Assembly: GCF_022900255.1 (NCBI RefSeq)
Contig: NZ_JALIRM010000010.1
Span: 124,001 to 188,000, forward strand
Source of the DNA: Lederbergia wuyishanensis
GTDB taxonomy: Bacteria > Bacillota > Bacilli > Bacillales > Bacillaceae_C
Direction: 5' to 3'
Length of the DNA stretch: 64,000 nucleotides
The notes below the pieces were generated by a model. The model saw only the letters and a program-made list of their open reading frames with translations. It searched no databases and was not told the origin of the DNA. Both the position numbers and the translations under genes were made by a program. Below, one piece after another: positions 47,708 to 56,521 of this stretch (the stretch's first letter is position 1; each line of letters begins with the position of its first letter).

Positions 47708-48433
47708 TTAATCGCCCCTCTCTATAAGAGAATCATCTGAGCGAAAATAAAATTGCTTATTCGATGTTGATACTAAAATTCCTTTTCCGTCTTCTTCAAT
47801 ATAAATGATTGCAGGAAGGTTACTCCCCCATTTGGATAAAGTTCCAATGAGTTGATATGGAAAACGTTCGTTTACTTGATTGGATTCTCTATTCATATAT
47901 GTATCTTGGTACCACTTGACGCTATAAATAGTTTCTTGCCGCGTTTTATGCATATGTAACAGGTTATCTTTAATAAGTGAGACTTCCTTTGCTGATGGAT
48001 GAGTAGGGATGATGTACGCATTCTCAACATTTGTAATATAGGTTGATAGTTTGTTTTTTGGATATATTACATGATCTATTGGAATTGTAATTAAGGCGGA
48101 TGCCAAGAAAATAAAATTTGCCAAAAAACCTAACCAGGCAAAGGAACGATAAGTCTGCCACGCTTCCTTCTTTCCTCTAAAAAAAAGATATAAAATCCAT
48201 ACACCAAGAGGTAAAATTGGGAACTTTACTAACGTATTAAATAATTCCCAGTTGAATGAAAAAGTAAAAAGACCTAAAAACAATACAATTATGATCTTCC
48301 ATACTTTTGGTTTTACTATTTGTTTTTTATAAATCCTGTAGGCAAGAAGAGCAATAATGACCCACGCTAGGGTTTGAGTTAATATATCTATGACATTAGC
48401 ATTGAAATCAAACACTATACCCATCCCAAACAC
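47708..48433 (-). CDS. polytopic membrane protein of unknown function
   Basis: The 241-residue product has about four membrane helices in the first half (about 10-30, 41-58, 63-85 and 95-118). A soluble part follows (about 120-241) with IEEDGKGILVSTSNKQFYFR near the C-terminus. A helix-helix pair surrounds KLYKIVKPK-like basic loops. It is the first gene of a pair with the anchored protein downstream. The family is not recognised. The ribosome site is AGAGAGAAGTG before ATG at 48433. Confidence 0.72.
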   Translation of the reverse strand: MFGMGIVFDFNANVIDILTQTLAWVIIALLAYRIYKKQIVKPKVWKIIIVLFLGLFTFSFNWELFNTLVKFPILPLGVWILYLFFRGKKEAWQTYRSFAWLGFLANFIFLASALITIPIDHVIYPKNKLSTYITNVENAYIIPTHPSAKEVSLIKDNLLHMHKTRQETIYSVKWYQDTYMNRESNQVNERFPYQLIGTLSKWGSNLPAIIYIEEDGKGILVSTSNKQFYFRSDDSLIERGD

Positions 48434-48911
48434 TTCTCTCTCTGTAAAATTAATTAAAATATATTTTTACAAACTCTCTTATGCAAGACCATTTTACCAT
48501 ATATTCGGAATGTTAATTCCCTTTATATCCAATCATTTCCACCTACTATATATAACTACTAAAAATCTTCCTTTCTGCCTTCTCCTCTTTCCACGACTTT
48601 TACAATTATTATTGTAAAATCATCCCATATTATAGGGGATGAGAAACACTATTAAAGAATAACTGAAACATAAATCATGTAGATTTCATGCTATATGATA
48701 CTAAAGGAATGATAAAATAGTATCCTTGAATATTTATTTAAAAGTCTCCAAGAGATTTTAAAATAACAATATTTTATATCTTTCGTGCGGCTTTGGAATG
48801 TTGTAGATTACTCATGGAAAACAAAAAACGAAGAAACTCAAAAAAAAAATTAAAAAAGTTTGTAACGAAACGAAGATTTTTTAGATATATAGGTTGAAAG
48901 GAGGCAGAACA
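48434..48911. other. 478-bp divergent intergenic region
   Basis: It separates the unknown membrane pair from the second ECF operon. A small inverted repeat ATCATCCC / GGGGATGA lies near 48622-48645. TGTAAC at 48861-48866 followed 16-18 bp later by AGATATATA could be a weak ECF-type promoter for the downstream sigma gene. No open frame with a ribosome site was seen. Confidence 0.35.
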
Positions 48912-49394
48912 TTGGGCGAGCTTACGGAAGTCTATGAACAATATGCTGAACAAGTCTTTAAATATCTAATGGTCCTTTGTCGTAATGTAGACATTGCAGA
49001 GGAACTAACACAAGAGACTTTTTATCAAGCTGTTCGTTCAATTGATTCTTATAATGGTGAATGTAAAATGTCAGTTTGGCTCTGCCAAATTGCAAAGCAT
49101 ACATATTATAAGTACGTGGATAAACAAGTTAAACAACCACAATCAGAATATTTAATGAACCATTTACCATCAGTAGAAACGAATCTCATCGAAAATGAAA
49201 ATAAAATTGCCCTTTATCGGATGATTCATTTGTTAGAGGAGCCATATAAAGAAATATTATTACTTCGTATACTTGGCGGCTTAACCTTTAAGGAAATTGG
49301 AGAAATACATCTAAAAAATGAGAATTGGGCAAGAGTTACCTTTTATCGAGCCAAATTGAAATTAAGAGAGAGGGGAAATATGAATGAAGAATGA
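48912..49394 (+). CDS. ECF RNA polymerase sigma factor (second operon)
   Basis: This sigma factor of 160 residues has region 2 (VFKYLMVLCRNVDIAEELTQ, ETFYQAVRSIDSYNG, WLCQIAKHTYYKY) and region 4 (EEPYKEILLLRILGGLTFKE then IGEIHLKNENWARVTFYRAK). The -10-recognition stretch is DIAEELTQETFYQA. The start is TTG at 48912, six bases after AAAGGAGG; the upstream TTG at 48894 overlaps that site. It overlaps the downstream zinc-finger anti-sigma gene by 11 bp. The size and the YlaC/SigX-like pairing suggest an envelope-stress sigma. Confidence 0.9.
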   Translation: MGELTEVYEQYAEQVFKYLMVLCRNVDIAEELTQETFYQAVRSIDSYNGECKMSVWLCQIAKHTYYKYVDKQVKQPQSEYLMNHLPSVETNLIENENKIALYRMIHLLEEPYKEILLLRILGGLTFKEIGEIHLKNENWARVTFYRAKLKLRERGNMNEE

Positions 49395-50232
49395 ATGTTA
49401 TATCGTGCGTGACTTATTACCATCTTATATCGATCAACTATGCAGTGAGGAAAGCGCAAGATTTATTGAACAGCACATCGCGAATTGCGAAAAATGTTCT
49501 CAGCTTCTGCATCAAATGAGTGTAGAATTTGATACACAAGAGCAACCAGATATTTCAGCTAGACTAGAACAAAAAAAGCCATTTCAAAAAATTGCACACT
49601 TTTTTAACGCACAGAACAAATTCGCAAAGTTTTTACATATATCTTTTTGGATTGCACTCATCGTAACGCTGGGATCTTTCATTTACTCTTTGAACGTATT
49701 ATCCGATTTTAACGAGAAGCAAAAAGAGGCACAAGTAGTTGAACAACAAAAACAGGATATTATGTCAAAGGCATTTGCAACATTAACGACACAAGCAAAT
49801 ATAGATGAAACAGCGCTCCAAGTTGTTTTCGATGAATATAGTGCTCAATTACAGCATTTAGCTGTGTTTTCTACTAAAAATATAGACGATGCCGCACGTT
49901 TACAGAATGGTCCAACCAATACTTTCCCTATCGATTATTCACAAGCAGCAATTGTGATTGGAGAAAATGGAAAAATTACAGAGCCAATCATTCCAAATGA
50001 TTATGATATTGGGACTGTAGCAATGGCTAATGATCAATGGATTGTACAATATGAATATAAGCAGTCATATCTTAAAAAGGTTGAAAATGCACATCAAGTT
50101 AAGTATTATGCACCTTCTAATTGGACAATCTTTCAGTTACCATTTGTGTTTACCATCATTACTTTGTTCATTTTAGGGGCTTACCTATTTCAAAAACGTA
50201 TTACCAAACCAGTGGAAAACATATTAGAGTAA
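49384..50232 (+). CDS. zinc-finger (ZAS) anti-sigma factor
   Basis: The 282-residue membrane protein has an N-terminal zf-HC2 domain with the HxxxCxxC zinc motif (His 31, Cys 35, Cys 38 in QHIANCEKCSQ). A membrane helix follows (about 85-105), then an outer domain with a coiled coil (about 108-130) and a second C-terminal helix (about 254-272). It binds and inhibits the sigma factor encoded just upstream with an 11-bp overlap. Two membrane helices leave a long external sensor between them. The ribosome site lies inside the sigma gene end (AGAGAGGGG). Confidence 0.9.
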   Translation: MKNECYIVRDLLPSYIDQLCSEESARFIEQHIANCEKCSQLLHQMSVEFDTQEQPDISARLEQKKPFQKIAHFFNAQNKFAKFLHISFWIALIVTLGSFIYSLNVLSDFNEKQKEAQVVEQQKQDIMSKAFATLTTQANIDETALQVVFDEYSAQLQHLAVFSTKNIDDAARLQNGPTNTFPIDYSQAAIVIGENGKITEPIIPNDYDIGTVAMANDQWIVQYEYKQSYLKKVENAHQVKYYAPSNWTIFQLPFVFTIITLFILGAYLFQKRITKPVENILE

Positions 50233-50343
50233 CATCTCCTTTTAGATTTTAATAATAGAGTTAAGAATAACCCAGTTCACTATTTTTCAGATAAGACCTT
50301 ATAAGGAAAGGGATTGGGAGTATATTTGATAAAAAAACCAAAC

Positions 50344-50361
50344 TAATCAAACGTTTGATTA
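50344..50361. repeat. intergenic palindrome, copy 2 (AAACGTTT core)
   Basis: TAATCAAACGTTTGATTA is a perfect 18-bp palindrome, identical to copy 3 (62126-62143). Both are preceded by AAGGGATTGGG and a T/A tract, showing a longer repeat unit of about 65-80 bp. Confidence 0.7.
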
Positions 50362-50388
50362 AAAAAATGTCGTCTATTTTTTAGAAAA

Positions 50389-50417
50389 ATAAGCAGCGAA
50401 ATTTAATCGCTGCTTAT
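50389..50417 (-). terminator. terminator of the glycerophosphodiesterase gene
   Basis: ATAAGCAGCGA / TCGCTGCTTAT with a 7-nt loop is followed by TTTTTC on the minus strand. Confidence 0.85.
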
Positions 50418-50449
50418 ACAATATATGTGCGTTCGTGAATAAACCATTA

Positions 50450-52792
50450 TTATTCTGATACGTTTACCTCAATAGGTTCAGCTACTATATTCCATTCCTG
50501 ACCAAGCATTGTAAATGTATGCTTAACAAACACTTGAGCCTTACCTGGAGTAACTGCTTCAATCGTATTGCCGTTTACTACAACTTCTTTTGTATCGCCT
50601 GTAACAAATAATTCCGATGCTATATTCTCTTTTTTAGCTATTCTATAATCTACAAAGCCTTTTGCCTGGACAGTGGCAGTCTTACCTATTTTTAGATTGA
50701 TTTTCTTAATCGGTGTATCAATTTTGATTGGAGAGTATGTTAGCCATTGAGTATAGTCAGTAATAGGCCCGATTAACCCTTGTTTTAATTTATCCGCGAA
50801 AGGCGCTTCGTCCCTAAATGTCCAGTGCATATTTAATATTCCTCTTTGGCGCATGTACGTTGTAAATTCTTCGTAAATGCTTCCATAGCTTGCGTTTAGT
50901 GTTACATTATAATTTGTTCCGTAATCCAACATTTTTTGGGAATTTTTTATCTTTGCACTTTTAGTTCCAGGAACAGCAGCAGAGAATAAGTAGCCGACAG
51001 GAATTTCCGGTTTAAGTTGATTTGTTAGAATCATACTCTCTAAGTTAAAGCTTTGAAGAACAACTTGATCGACCATTTCCTCCTGTTCAATTTCTTCGAT
51101 AACCTGTTGTTCAATACCAGTATCTTTTAATTCCACGAGTAAAATAACATCTTTACCTTTAAATTCTTTTAAATACTCCTCGAATGTAGGGATTTTTTCA
51201 CCTGCAAACTCCGCGCTGAATTTGCTCCCTGCATCGAGCTGTTTAATTTCTTCAAGGGTTAAATCCGCAACTCTACCTGTACCATTTGTCGTCCGGTTGA
51301 CGGTATCATCATGCATGATGACTAATTGATTGTCCTTTGTCACTTTAACATCTGTTTCAATCAAATCAGCACCATGTTCATAAGCCAGGCGAAAACTAGA
51401 CATTGTGTTTTCTGGTGCGATTGAAGGGATTCCTCTATGAGCAGCGATAATAGGCCTTTGGACAATTGTATTCTCAGGATATTTACTAAATGCTTGAGCA
51501 GTAGCTTCAGGGTGATCCGTAATAATTCCGTCTACTCCAAAGTGAATTAATTCATGGGCGGCTTTTTCTGATTCCGCTCCAGCACCCCAAACAGAAACCA
51601 TCCGTGTATGCAAAGTATGTACGATTTCAGCAGAAAGGACTTTCTGAGGGATAATCGCTACTTTAGAATTGCTAGAATGGACGTCTTTAATAAGCTTGTT
51701 TACATCATGCTTGTTAAAAGAGTTTTTGTTGTAGACAACACCTCCGCGAGCCGTTGGGTATAGTGTTGTAAAAGATTTTACGATCGAAGGCTGGGTCGAT
51801 AAGATATGGAAATCGGTCATTTGATTCTCATTCAAAATGTTGATGATTTGCTCTTCAATCCCTTTATCTTCAATTTGAATGATTGGAATCTGTTTGTTTT
51901 TAATAGAAGATAGAGCATCTCCTAACGTTGTTTCATCTACCATCAAGCTATCGCCGTTGCCTTTTTTGACTTGTAATACTGCGGATGAAACATCTGTTTT
52001 ATTAATTACTTCTAAAGAACTGGCAATCAATGTTGGCGGATTAATAATGTTTGTTTCTGGTTCATTCGGAAGAAAAGCTCCTGAGTTTTCGATAGGCGGC
52101 AATTCTCCTTCAAAAGTGGTCACCTTAACATTATCGAATTGAACAGTTGAACCGCTCGCCTGAAAACCGATATCCCCTGTGGACCAATTGTTAGCTTGAT
52201 CTGTATTTAAAACAAGTTTGTTATTTATAAACTGTTGGACACGATTTTTACTTGCAATAATTTTGATGCGGTATGATTGGTTATATTCAAATTTCTCAGT
52301 AAAGAATGTTGCTTCCGGAACAACCCATTGATTTTTAGAATTTCTTTCCGCAAACTCTAAACCATTTAGTGCTGTTGTACCTCTTCTGATCGCAAATTGA
52401 TAATATGGAAAATCATCTGATTGGATTCGGTACATCATTGAAGCCCATCTTGTATCTTCAACAGCAGAAAGAAAAGTCATATCAGCTTCAAAAACATAAT
52501 CTCCTGTTTTTGTGTTCAAGGGAACCACCACTCTTGCAGGAACTGAAGTTGAGGGGGAGTTCAACGTTAACTTCCCATTTTGAACTTCTGCACCTCCTTG
52601 AATCACTTTCCAACCATCTGGAATAGTTCCATTGGCAATTTGATCAAAATTCTCTTTTACTAAAACGTTCTGTTCTTCAGCAGCATGCACCTTAATCCCA
52701 ATCAATAAGACTGAAGGAACTACGGCCAATGACAAGACTGCAGCAACTACCATTTTCACAAAAAAACTTTTCTTAGATTGCAAGAATTTCAT
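50450..52792 (-). CDS. secreted glycerophosphodiester phosphodiesterase, multidomain
   Basis: The 780-residue protein has a signal peptide (about 1-38, ending VHAAE). A concanavalin-like sugar-binding domain follows (about 40-230, NFDQIANGTIPDGWKV). A degenerate GDPD-like barrel (about 250-445) is missing the HRG and EN motifs. An intact GDPD domain comes next (about 446-700) with AHRGIPSIAPENT (His about 452), LIETDVKVTKD, IMHDDTVNRTTNG and VLLVELKD. A C-terminal Ig-like domain (about 700-780) closes it. It degrades glycerophosphodiesters from phospholipids or teichoic acid outside the cell, supplying phosphate and glycerol. A PhoP-type promoter precedes it. The B. subtilis equivalent function is GlpQ, but this protein is far larger. 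Confidence 0.9.
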   Translation of the reverse strand: MKFLQSKKSFFVKMVVAAVLSLAVVPSVLLIGIKVHAAEEQNVLVKENFDQIANGTIPDGWKVIQGGAEVQNGKLTLNSPSTSVPARVVVPLNTKTGDYVFEADMTFLSAVEDTRWASMMYRIQSDDFPYYQFAIRRGTTALNGLEFAERNSKNQWVVPEATFFTEKFEYNQSYRIKIIASKNRVQQFINNKLVLNTDQANNWSTGDIGFQASGSTVQFDNVKVTTFEGELPPIENSGAFLPNEPETNIINPPTLIASSLEVINKTDVSSAVLQVKKGNGDSLMVDETTLGDALSSIKNKQIPIIQIEDKGIEEQIINILNENQMTDFHILSTQPSIVKSFTTLYPTARGGVVYNKNSFNKHDVNKLIKDVHSSNSKVAIIPQKVLSAEIVHTLHTRMVSVWGAGAESEKAAHELIHFGVDGIITDHPEATAQAFSKYPENTIVQRPIIAAHRGIPSIAPENTMSSFRLAYEHGADLIETDVKVTKDNQLVIMHDDTVNRTTNGTGRVADLTLEEIKQLDAGSKFSAEFAGEKIPTFEEYLKEFKGKDVILLVELKDTGIEQQVIEEIEQEEMVDQVVLQSFNLESMILTNQLKPEIPVGYLFSAAVPGTKSAKIKNSQKMLDYGTNYNVTLNASYGSIYEEFTTYMRQRGILNMHWTFRDEAPFADKLKQGLIGPITDYTQWLTYSPIKIDTPIKKINLKIGKTATVQAKGFVDYRIAKKENIASELFVTGDTKEVVVNGNTIEAVTPGKAQVFVKHTFTMLGQEWNIVAEPIEVNVSE

Positions 52793-52854
52793 AACCCATC
52801 CTCCCTTAGATTTTAATAATTTTCATGGAAGTTCTTATTCATGATGACGACCCA

Positions 52855-52917
52855 ATTATAATCTCAGGATTTATGTAGAAGGTTAATTTTATGTAAATGT
52901 TCAATTAACTCAGTAAA
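52855..52917 (-). promoter_or_regulatory. PhoP-box promoter of the glycerophosphodiesterase gene
   Basis: On the minus strand TTTACT (52912-52917), TTAATT (52903-52908), TTTACA (52892-52897) and TTAACC (52881-52886) are spaced 9, 11 and 11 bp apart. TATAAT (52855-52860) starts 20 bp after the last repeat. ATAAATCCT and TATAATTGGG are shared with the nucleotidase promoter at 6.7 kb. Confidence 0.85.
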
Positions 52918-53205
52918 ATCAGTTATTTCTCCCTAGTATCATGACTCTGAATAGTTCAGTAGTCCTGTTTCATATTAATGTGGATGAACGGAAATAGAAA
53001 CTAAATAAGGCGAACCATATTAGTGGTATCGCCTTTTCGTAAAGCTTACGTTTTGTTTGTAATTAAACATTTTTATTGTCACTAAACATTTATATAACTA
53101 CTAAAAAGCCCTTCACTCCCTTTTTTCCGTTGTTTGACAAGGGATTTGAAAAAATAGTGTACAAAGTAATAAGACTGGATCAAAATTGGACCCAATCCCA
53201 AATAT

Positions 53206-53281
53206 GATTGATTTTTGATTAAAAAACCGCTTAATTACATAATAGTTTTCCTGCCCTTTCCGGTTCCTTTGCCATTTGGGA
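53206..53281. repeat. diverged intergenic repeat, copy C
   Basis: TTGATTTTTGATT, an AT-rich middle, CTGCCC and GCTTCCTTTGCCA-like elements recur at 56362-56450 in the same order (here CCGGTTCCTTTGCCATTTGG). Both copies lie in intergenic DNA between otherwise unrelated genes. Confidence 0.5.
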
Positions 53282-53341
53282 AACGACTATGAGGCAGGAA
53301 GACATGAGGAAAGTAGAAAAAGCTAAATCCGCTTTAACCTA

Positions 53342-53917
53342 TTATAATTTTTTAATGACTTTTGCTGGCACTCCTGCAACAACAGTATCTTTTGGGACAT
53401 CTTTTGTAACAACTGCTCCTGCTCCAACAACGGAGTTATCCCCAATTGTCACACCGGGTAGTATTGTTGCGTTTGATCCAATCCATACATTTTCACCTAT
53501 ATTAACTGGAGATGGATATGTTGTGTTTCTATTATCTAAAGATAACCCATGATTAAGTGTAGCAATCGTGACATTCATACCGATCATTGTACCGTCTCCA
53601 ATAGTAATTCCACCTCTATCTTGGAAGGAGCAACCTGTATTAAAAAACACGTTTTTTCCAATAGTGATATTTTTACCAAAGTCTGTGTAAAACGGCGGAA
53701 AACACATAAAAGACGAATCCACTTTTTCTCCTATCAACTCACTAAAAATCTCAACTATTTCTTCTCTTGAATGATATGATGTATTCAATGTCATTGTTAT
53801 TCTTTGAGCTTCATAACTGCATTGAATTAATAGCCCATGTAATACTGTGTCCTCCCCAGAAATGGGATTACCTTGCTTACAAAAATCAATAAACTCTTTC
53901 ATGTCCATTTTAATCAC
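53342..53917 (-). CDS. maltose/galactoside O-acetyltransferase-type sugar acetyltransferase
   Basis: The 191-residue LbH protein has an N-terminal Mac cap (about 5-60) and left-handed beta-helix hexapeptides (about 75-185: [34 protein letters not shown]). Catalytic His lies in TLNHGLSL (about 120). It ends [13 protein letters not shown]. It acetylates sugars or galactosides with acetyl-CoA. It is divergent from a MerR-family gene, and a MerR-type promoter with a 19-bp spacer (54066-54096) points at it with a 149-nt leader, so the two form a regulator-target pair. Confidence 0.9.
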   Translation of the reverse strand: MIKMDMKEFIDFCKQGNPISGEDTVLHGLLIQCSYEAQRITMTLNTSYHSREEIVEIFSELIGEKVDSSFMCFPPFYTDFGKNITIGKNVFFNTGCSFQDRGGITIGDGTMIGMNVTIATLNHGLSLDNRNTTYPSPVNIGENVWIGSNATILPGVTIGDNSVVGAGAVVTKDVPKDTVVAGVPAKVIKKL

Positions 53918-54065
53918 CTATCAATTTTACTATTAATAACAATCAATAGTTTTTTCCTTTCTGGTTTAGTTTCTACATTTTCCCTATACTACATTTAATT
54001 AGAAGAGATGGAGAACAAATATAGATAGAACCCTTGAGAATTAACTTATTTTTTCTTATAAAACA

Positions 54066-54096
54066 AGAATAGACCCTAGAGTTAACTCGAGGTCAA
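54066..54096 (-). promoter_or_regulatory. MerR-type promoter of the O-acetyltransferase gene
   Basis: On the minus strand TTGACC (54091-54096) and TATTCT (54066-54071) are separated by exactly 19 bp. The spacer carries the dyad CTCGAGTTAACTCTAG, the geometry MerR-family activators untwist. Confidence 0.75.
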
Positions 54097-54211
54097 GCGA
54101 TTAATTTAGATTTTTTCTTTTAAGTGACTTTGACACTCAACAAATGTGGTGATAAAATCCCCCATAGAGATAGAGCGAACTCGATGTTTTTTTAGAGAAG
54201 GGGATTAAATA

Positions 54212-54622
54212 TTGAAAACTTATTCGATCAGTGAAGTCGCAAAGGAATTGAACCTTACTGTATATACCTTACGTTATTATGACAAAGAGGGCCTTATGCC
54301 TTTTGTCGAACGGACAGCCAGCGGAACACGCTTATTTAAAGAATCCGATATTGAAGCATTAAGAGTCATTGAATGTCTGAAATCCACCCGTATGCCTATT
54401 AAAGAAATTAAAAATTTCATTGATTGGTGTTCTGAAGGTGATTCCACGTTGCAGCAAAGATATGACATGTTCATGGAACGAAAAGCTAGTGTAGAAGCAC
54501 AGATAGAAGAATTTAAAAAAGCAATGGAACTCATCGAGCATAAATGTTGGTATTACAGGACTGCTTTGGAGAACAGAACGGAAGATATTCATAAAATCAA
54601 TAAAATAGAGATTCCTAATTAA
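54212..54622 (+). CDS. MerR-family transcriptional regulator
   Basis: The 136-residue protein has the MerR HTH (YSISEVAKELNLTVYTLRYY, about 3-22, with DKEGLMPFV) and a coiled-coil dimerisation helix (about 80-118). It has no drug-binding C-terminal domain. Its Cys residues (about 57, 73 and 112) are in positions resembling AdhR/NmlR-type aldehyde sensors, but only loosely. The start is TTG at 54212 after AGAAGGGG. Divergent orientation and a 19-bp-spacer promoter make the acetyltransferase gene its most likely target. Confidence 0.88.
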   Translation: MKTYSISEVAKELNLTVYTLRYYDKEGLMPFVERTASGTRLFKESDIEALRVIECLKSTRMPIKEIKNFIDWCSEGDSTLQQRYDMFMERKASVEAQIEEFKKAMELIEHKCWYYRTALENRTEDIHKINKIEIPN

Positions 54623-54930
54623 TGTTGAATATTAATCTAATTAGATAAAGTGGCTATAATTGAAGTTAGTATTTTACACCGGAGTTGATAGAAAAATATT
54701 AGAATCATTCTGCTAAAAATTACGGGTTTGAAGCATTTTCCAAGCCCTTTTTTAATTTGAAATTTCTCATAGATTTCTAACTTTATGGTCTTTTAACTGA
54801 ACAAAAATTTCCCCTTTAACGATTGCCTTATAGCTAGACTAACAGGCCTGCATTCCAAGAAACTGGATGCAGACTATGTGCGCCACTAGTTTTAAAATAA
54901 GATTTAATGAATAATTGCGATATTTTCATC

Positions 54931-54958
54931 ATATGTAATATACATATTCTGCTATAAT
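54931..54958 (+). promoter_or_regulatory. promoter and dyad of the DAACS symporter gene
   Basis: ATATGTA-ATA-TACATAT (54931-54947) is a palindrome just upstream of TATAAT (54953-54958), in the spacer/-35 zone. A repressor or activator site is likely. The -35 itself is not clear. Confidence 0.5.
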
Positions 54959-54998
54959 AGGTGGTATAAATTTATTGTTTAAGATAGGTTGTGAAATA

Positions 54999-56219
54999 AT
55001 GAGCATTTGGACAAGATATAAAAAATCACCACTTGTATTGAAAATGTCCGTTGGCTTCCTTTTGGGAATTATCGTAGGTCTTGCTTTAGGAGAACGTGCA
55101 GTAATTTTAGCGCCATTGGGTACATTACTTATTCATCTTTTTAGTCTTATTGCTATCCCCGTTATTTTCCTAACCGTTGTACTTGCAGTAAATAAAATGA
55201 ATATTGCACAGTTGGGAAAATTAGGCGGGAAACTAATGCTTTATTACATAGCAACCACTGCAGCAGCCGTCATAATTGGAGTTACACTTGCTCTTACATT
55301 TAGCCCGGGGAAAAATTTATCCTTGCCAAACACAACCGTTGATAAACCGGAAATCCCACATGTTTCAGATATTCTATTACAAATGGTTCCAAAGAATATT
55401 TTTGAGGCTTTTTCTACAGGGGATTTAATGGCCATTTTATTTGTTGCCATCATTATCGGCATGGCAATATCGACAATGATATTTTCCGAAGATGTAAAGT
55501 TGAAGGAATATGGCGTTTTGCTGGATCGTTTTTTCACAGCATTAAATACAATGTTCTATAAAATTTTAAATGGAATTCTTCTTTATGTTCCAATTGGAGT
55601 TTTTGCTATTGCCGCTACAACATTCGGAACCCAAGGGTGGTCTACATTAAAGTCATTATTTTCCTTTACAGCTGTATTTTATTTAGGAATTATAATTTTA
55701 TGGGCGTTTGTTTATTGCGGGTTTATCAAACTATCGGGAAATTCTGTTCTACATTTTTTTAAAAGTACAAAGGATGCCTATACGACAGCATTTTTTACAT
55801 CAAGTAGTATTGCTTCATTGCCAATTGCTATTGATGCAGCTAAAAAAGCGGGAATATCGGAAAGAATTGCTAACTTCTCACTACCGTTAGGGGCTATTTT
55901 CAATTCAGATGGCGGTGCTCTTCGTATGGGGGTTTCACTTGTTTTTGCCGCGAATATAACCGGACTAAATTTGTCTGTCACAGATTTTATTACGATTGTC
56001 TTAATTGGAACTTTATTATCGGTCGGGACTGCTGGGGTACCTGCCGCAGGTCTTGTAACATTATCCGCTGTACTTAGCTTATTTAACCTTCCACTTGAAA
56101 TTGTCGCACTTATTGCGGGAGTGGATGCAATTATCGGTATGGGAGGAACCGCATCGAATGTAATTGGGGATATTGTCGGTTCACTTGTTATTGACGATAA
56201 GAAGGAAAAACACGCATAA
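54999..56219 (+). CDS. dicarboxylate/amino acid:cation symporter (DAACS, GltT/GltP-like)
   Basis: The 406-residue transporter (from ATG 54999) has eight membrane helices plus the two re-entrant hairpins of the glutamate-transporter fold. HP1 has the serine-rich TSSSIASLPI (about 265-274). Helix 7 carries NSDGGALRMG, where the usual NMDGT is replaced by NSDGG, and HP2 has GVPAAGLVTL. Helix 8 has DAIIGMGGTASNVIGD in place of the classic DRxRT-N motif: the Arg/Asp substrate pocket reads DAIIGMGGTASN. These changes suggest a substrate other than glutamate/aspartate. AGGTTGTGAAATA precedes the ATG; the TTG at 54975 is less likely. Confidence 0.86.
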   Translation: MSIWTRYKKSPLVLKMSVGFLLGIIVGLALGERAVILAPLGTLLIHLFSLIAIPVIFLTVVLAVNKMNIAQLGKLGGKLMLYYIATTAAAVIIGVTLALTFSPGKNLSLPNTTVDKPEIPHVSDILLQMVPKNIFEAFSTGDLMAILFVAIIIGMAISTMIFSEDVKLKEYGVLLDRFFTALNTMFYKILNGILLYVPIGVFAIAATTFGTQGWSTLKSLFSFTAVFYLGIIILWAFVYCGFIKLSGNSVLHFFKSTKDAYTTAFFTSSSIASLPIAIDAAKKAGISERIANFSLPLGAIFNSDGGALRMGVSLVFAANITGLNLSVTDFITIVLIGTLLSVGTAGVPAAGLVTLSAVLSLFNLPLEIVALIAGVDAIIGMGGTASNVIGDIVGSLVIDDKKEKHA

Positions 56220-56271
56220 AATATCTTTGGATACAAATGATTACTCATCCTCATATAAAGTAAAATAAGGT

Positions 56272-56307
56272 AAAAGTCGCCCCTCCTAATGACGTAGGGC
56301 GACTTTT
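56272..56307 (+). terminator. terminator of the DAACS symporter gene
   Basis: AAAAGTCGCCC / GGGCGACTTTT with a 14-nt loop is followed by ATCGTTTTT. Confidence 0.88.
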
Positions 56308-56361
56308 ATCGTTTTTGGTTGGAAAGGAATTGAAATAAAACAGGGATCTGCCCCTAGTTTT

Positions 56362-56450
56362 AATTGATTTTTGATTGAAAAAACTGGCTGAGTAACGATT
56401 GAATACATAAAGGACTGCCCGCTAATCTTCCCGCTTCCTTTGCCAGTTAG
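56362..56450. repeat. diverged intergenic repeat, copy D
   Basis: TTGATTTTTGATTGAAAAA, ACATAA, CTGCCC and CCGCTTCCTTTGCCAGTT repeat the order of copy C at 53206-53281. Its upstream GGAAAGGAATTGAAA also resembles GGAAAGGAACTGAAA before palindrome copy 3. Confidence 0.5.
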
Positions 56451-56521
56451 GGTTCCAACTATTTAGCAGTAGGTAACCTACTTTTTATAACAATATTCAG
56501 TAGACCTAGTTAAAGAAATAT

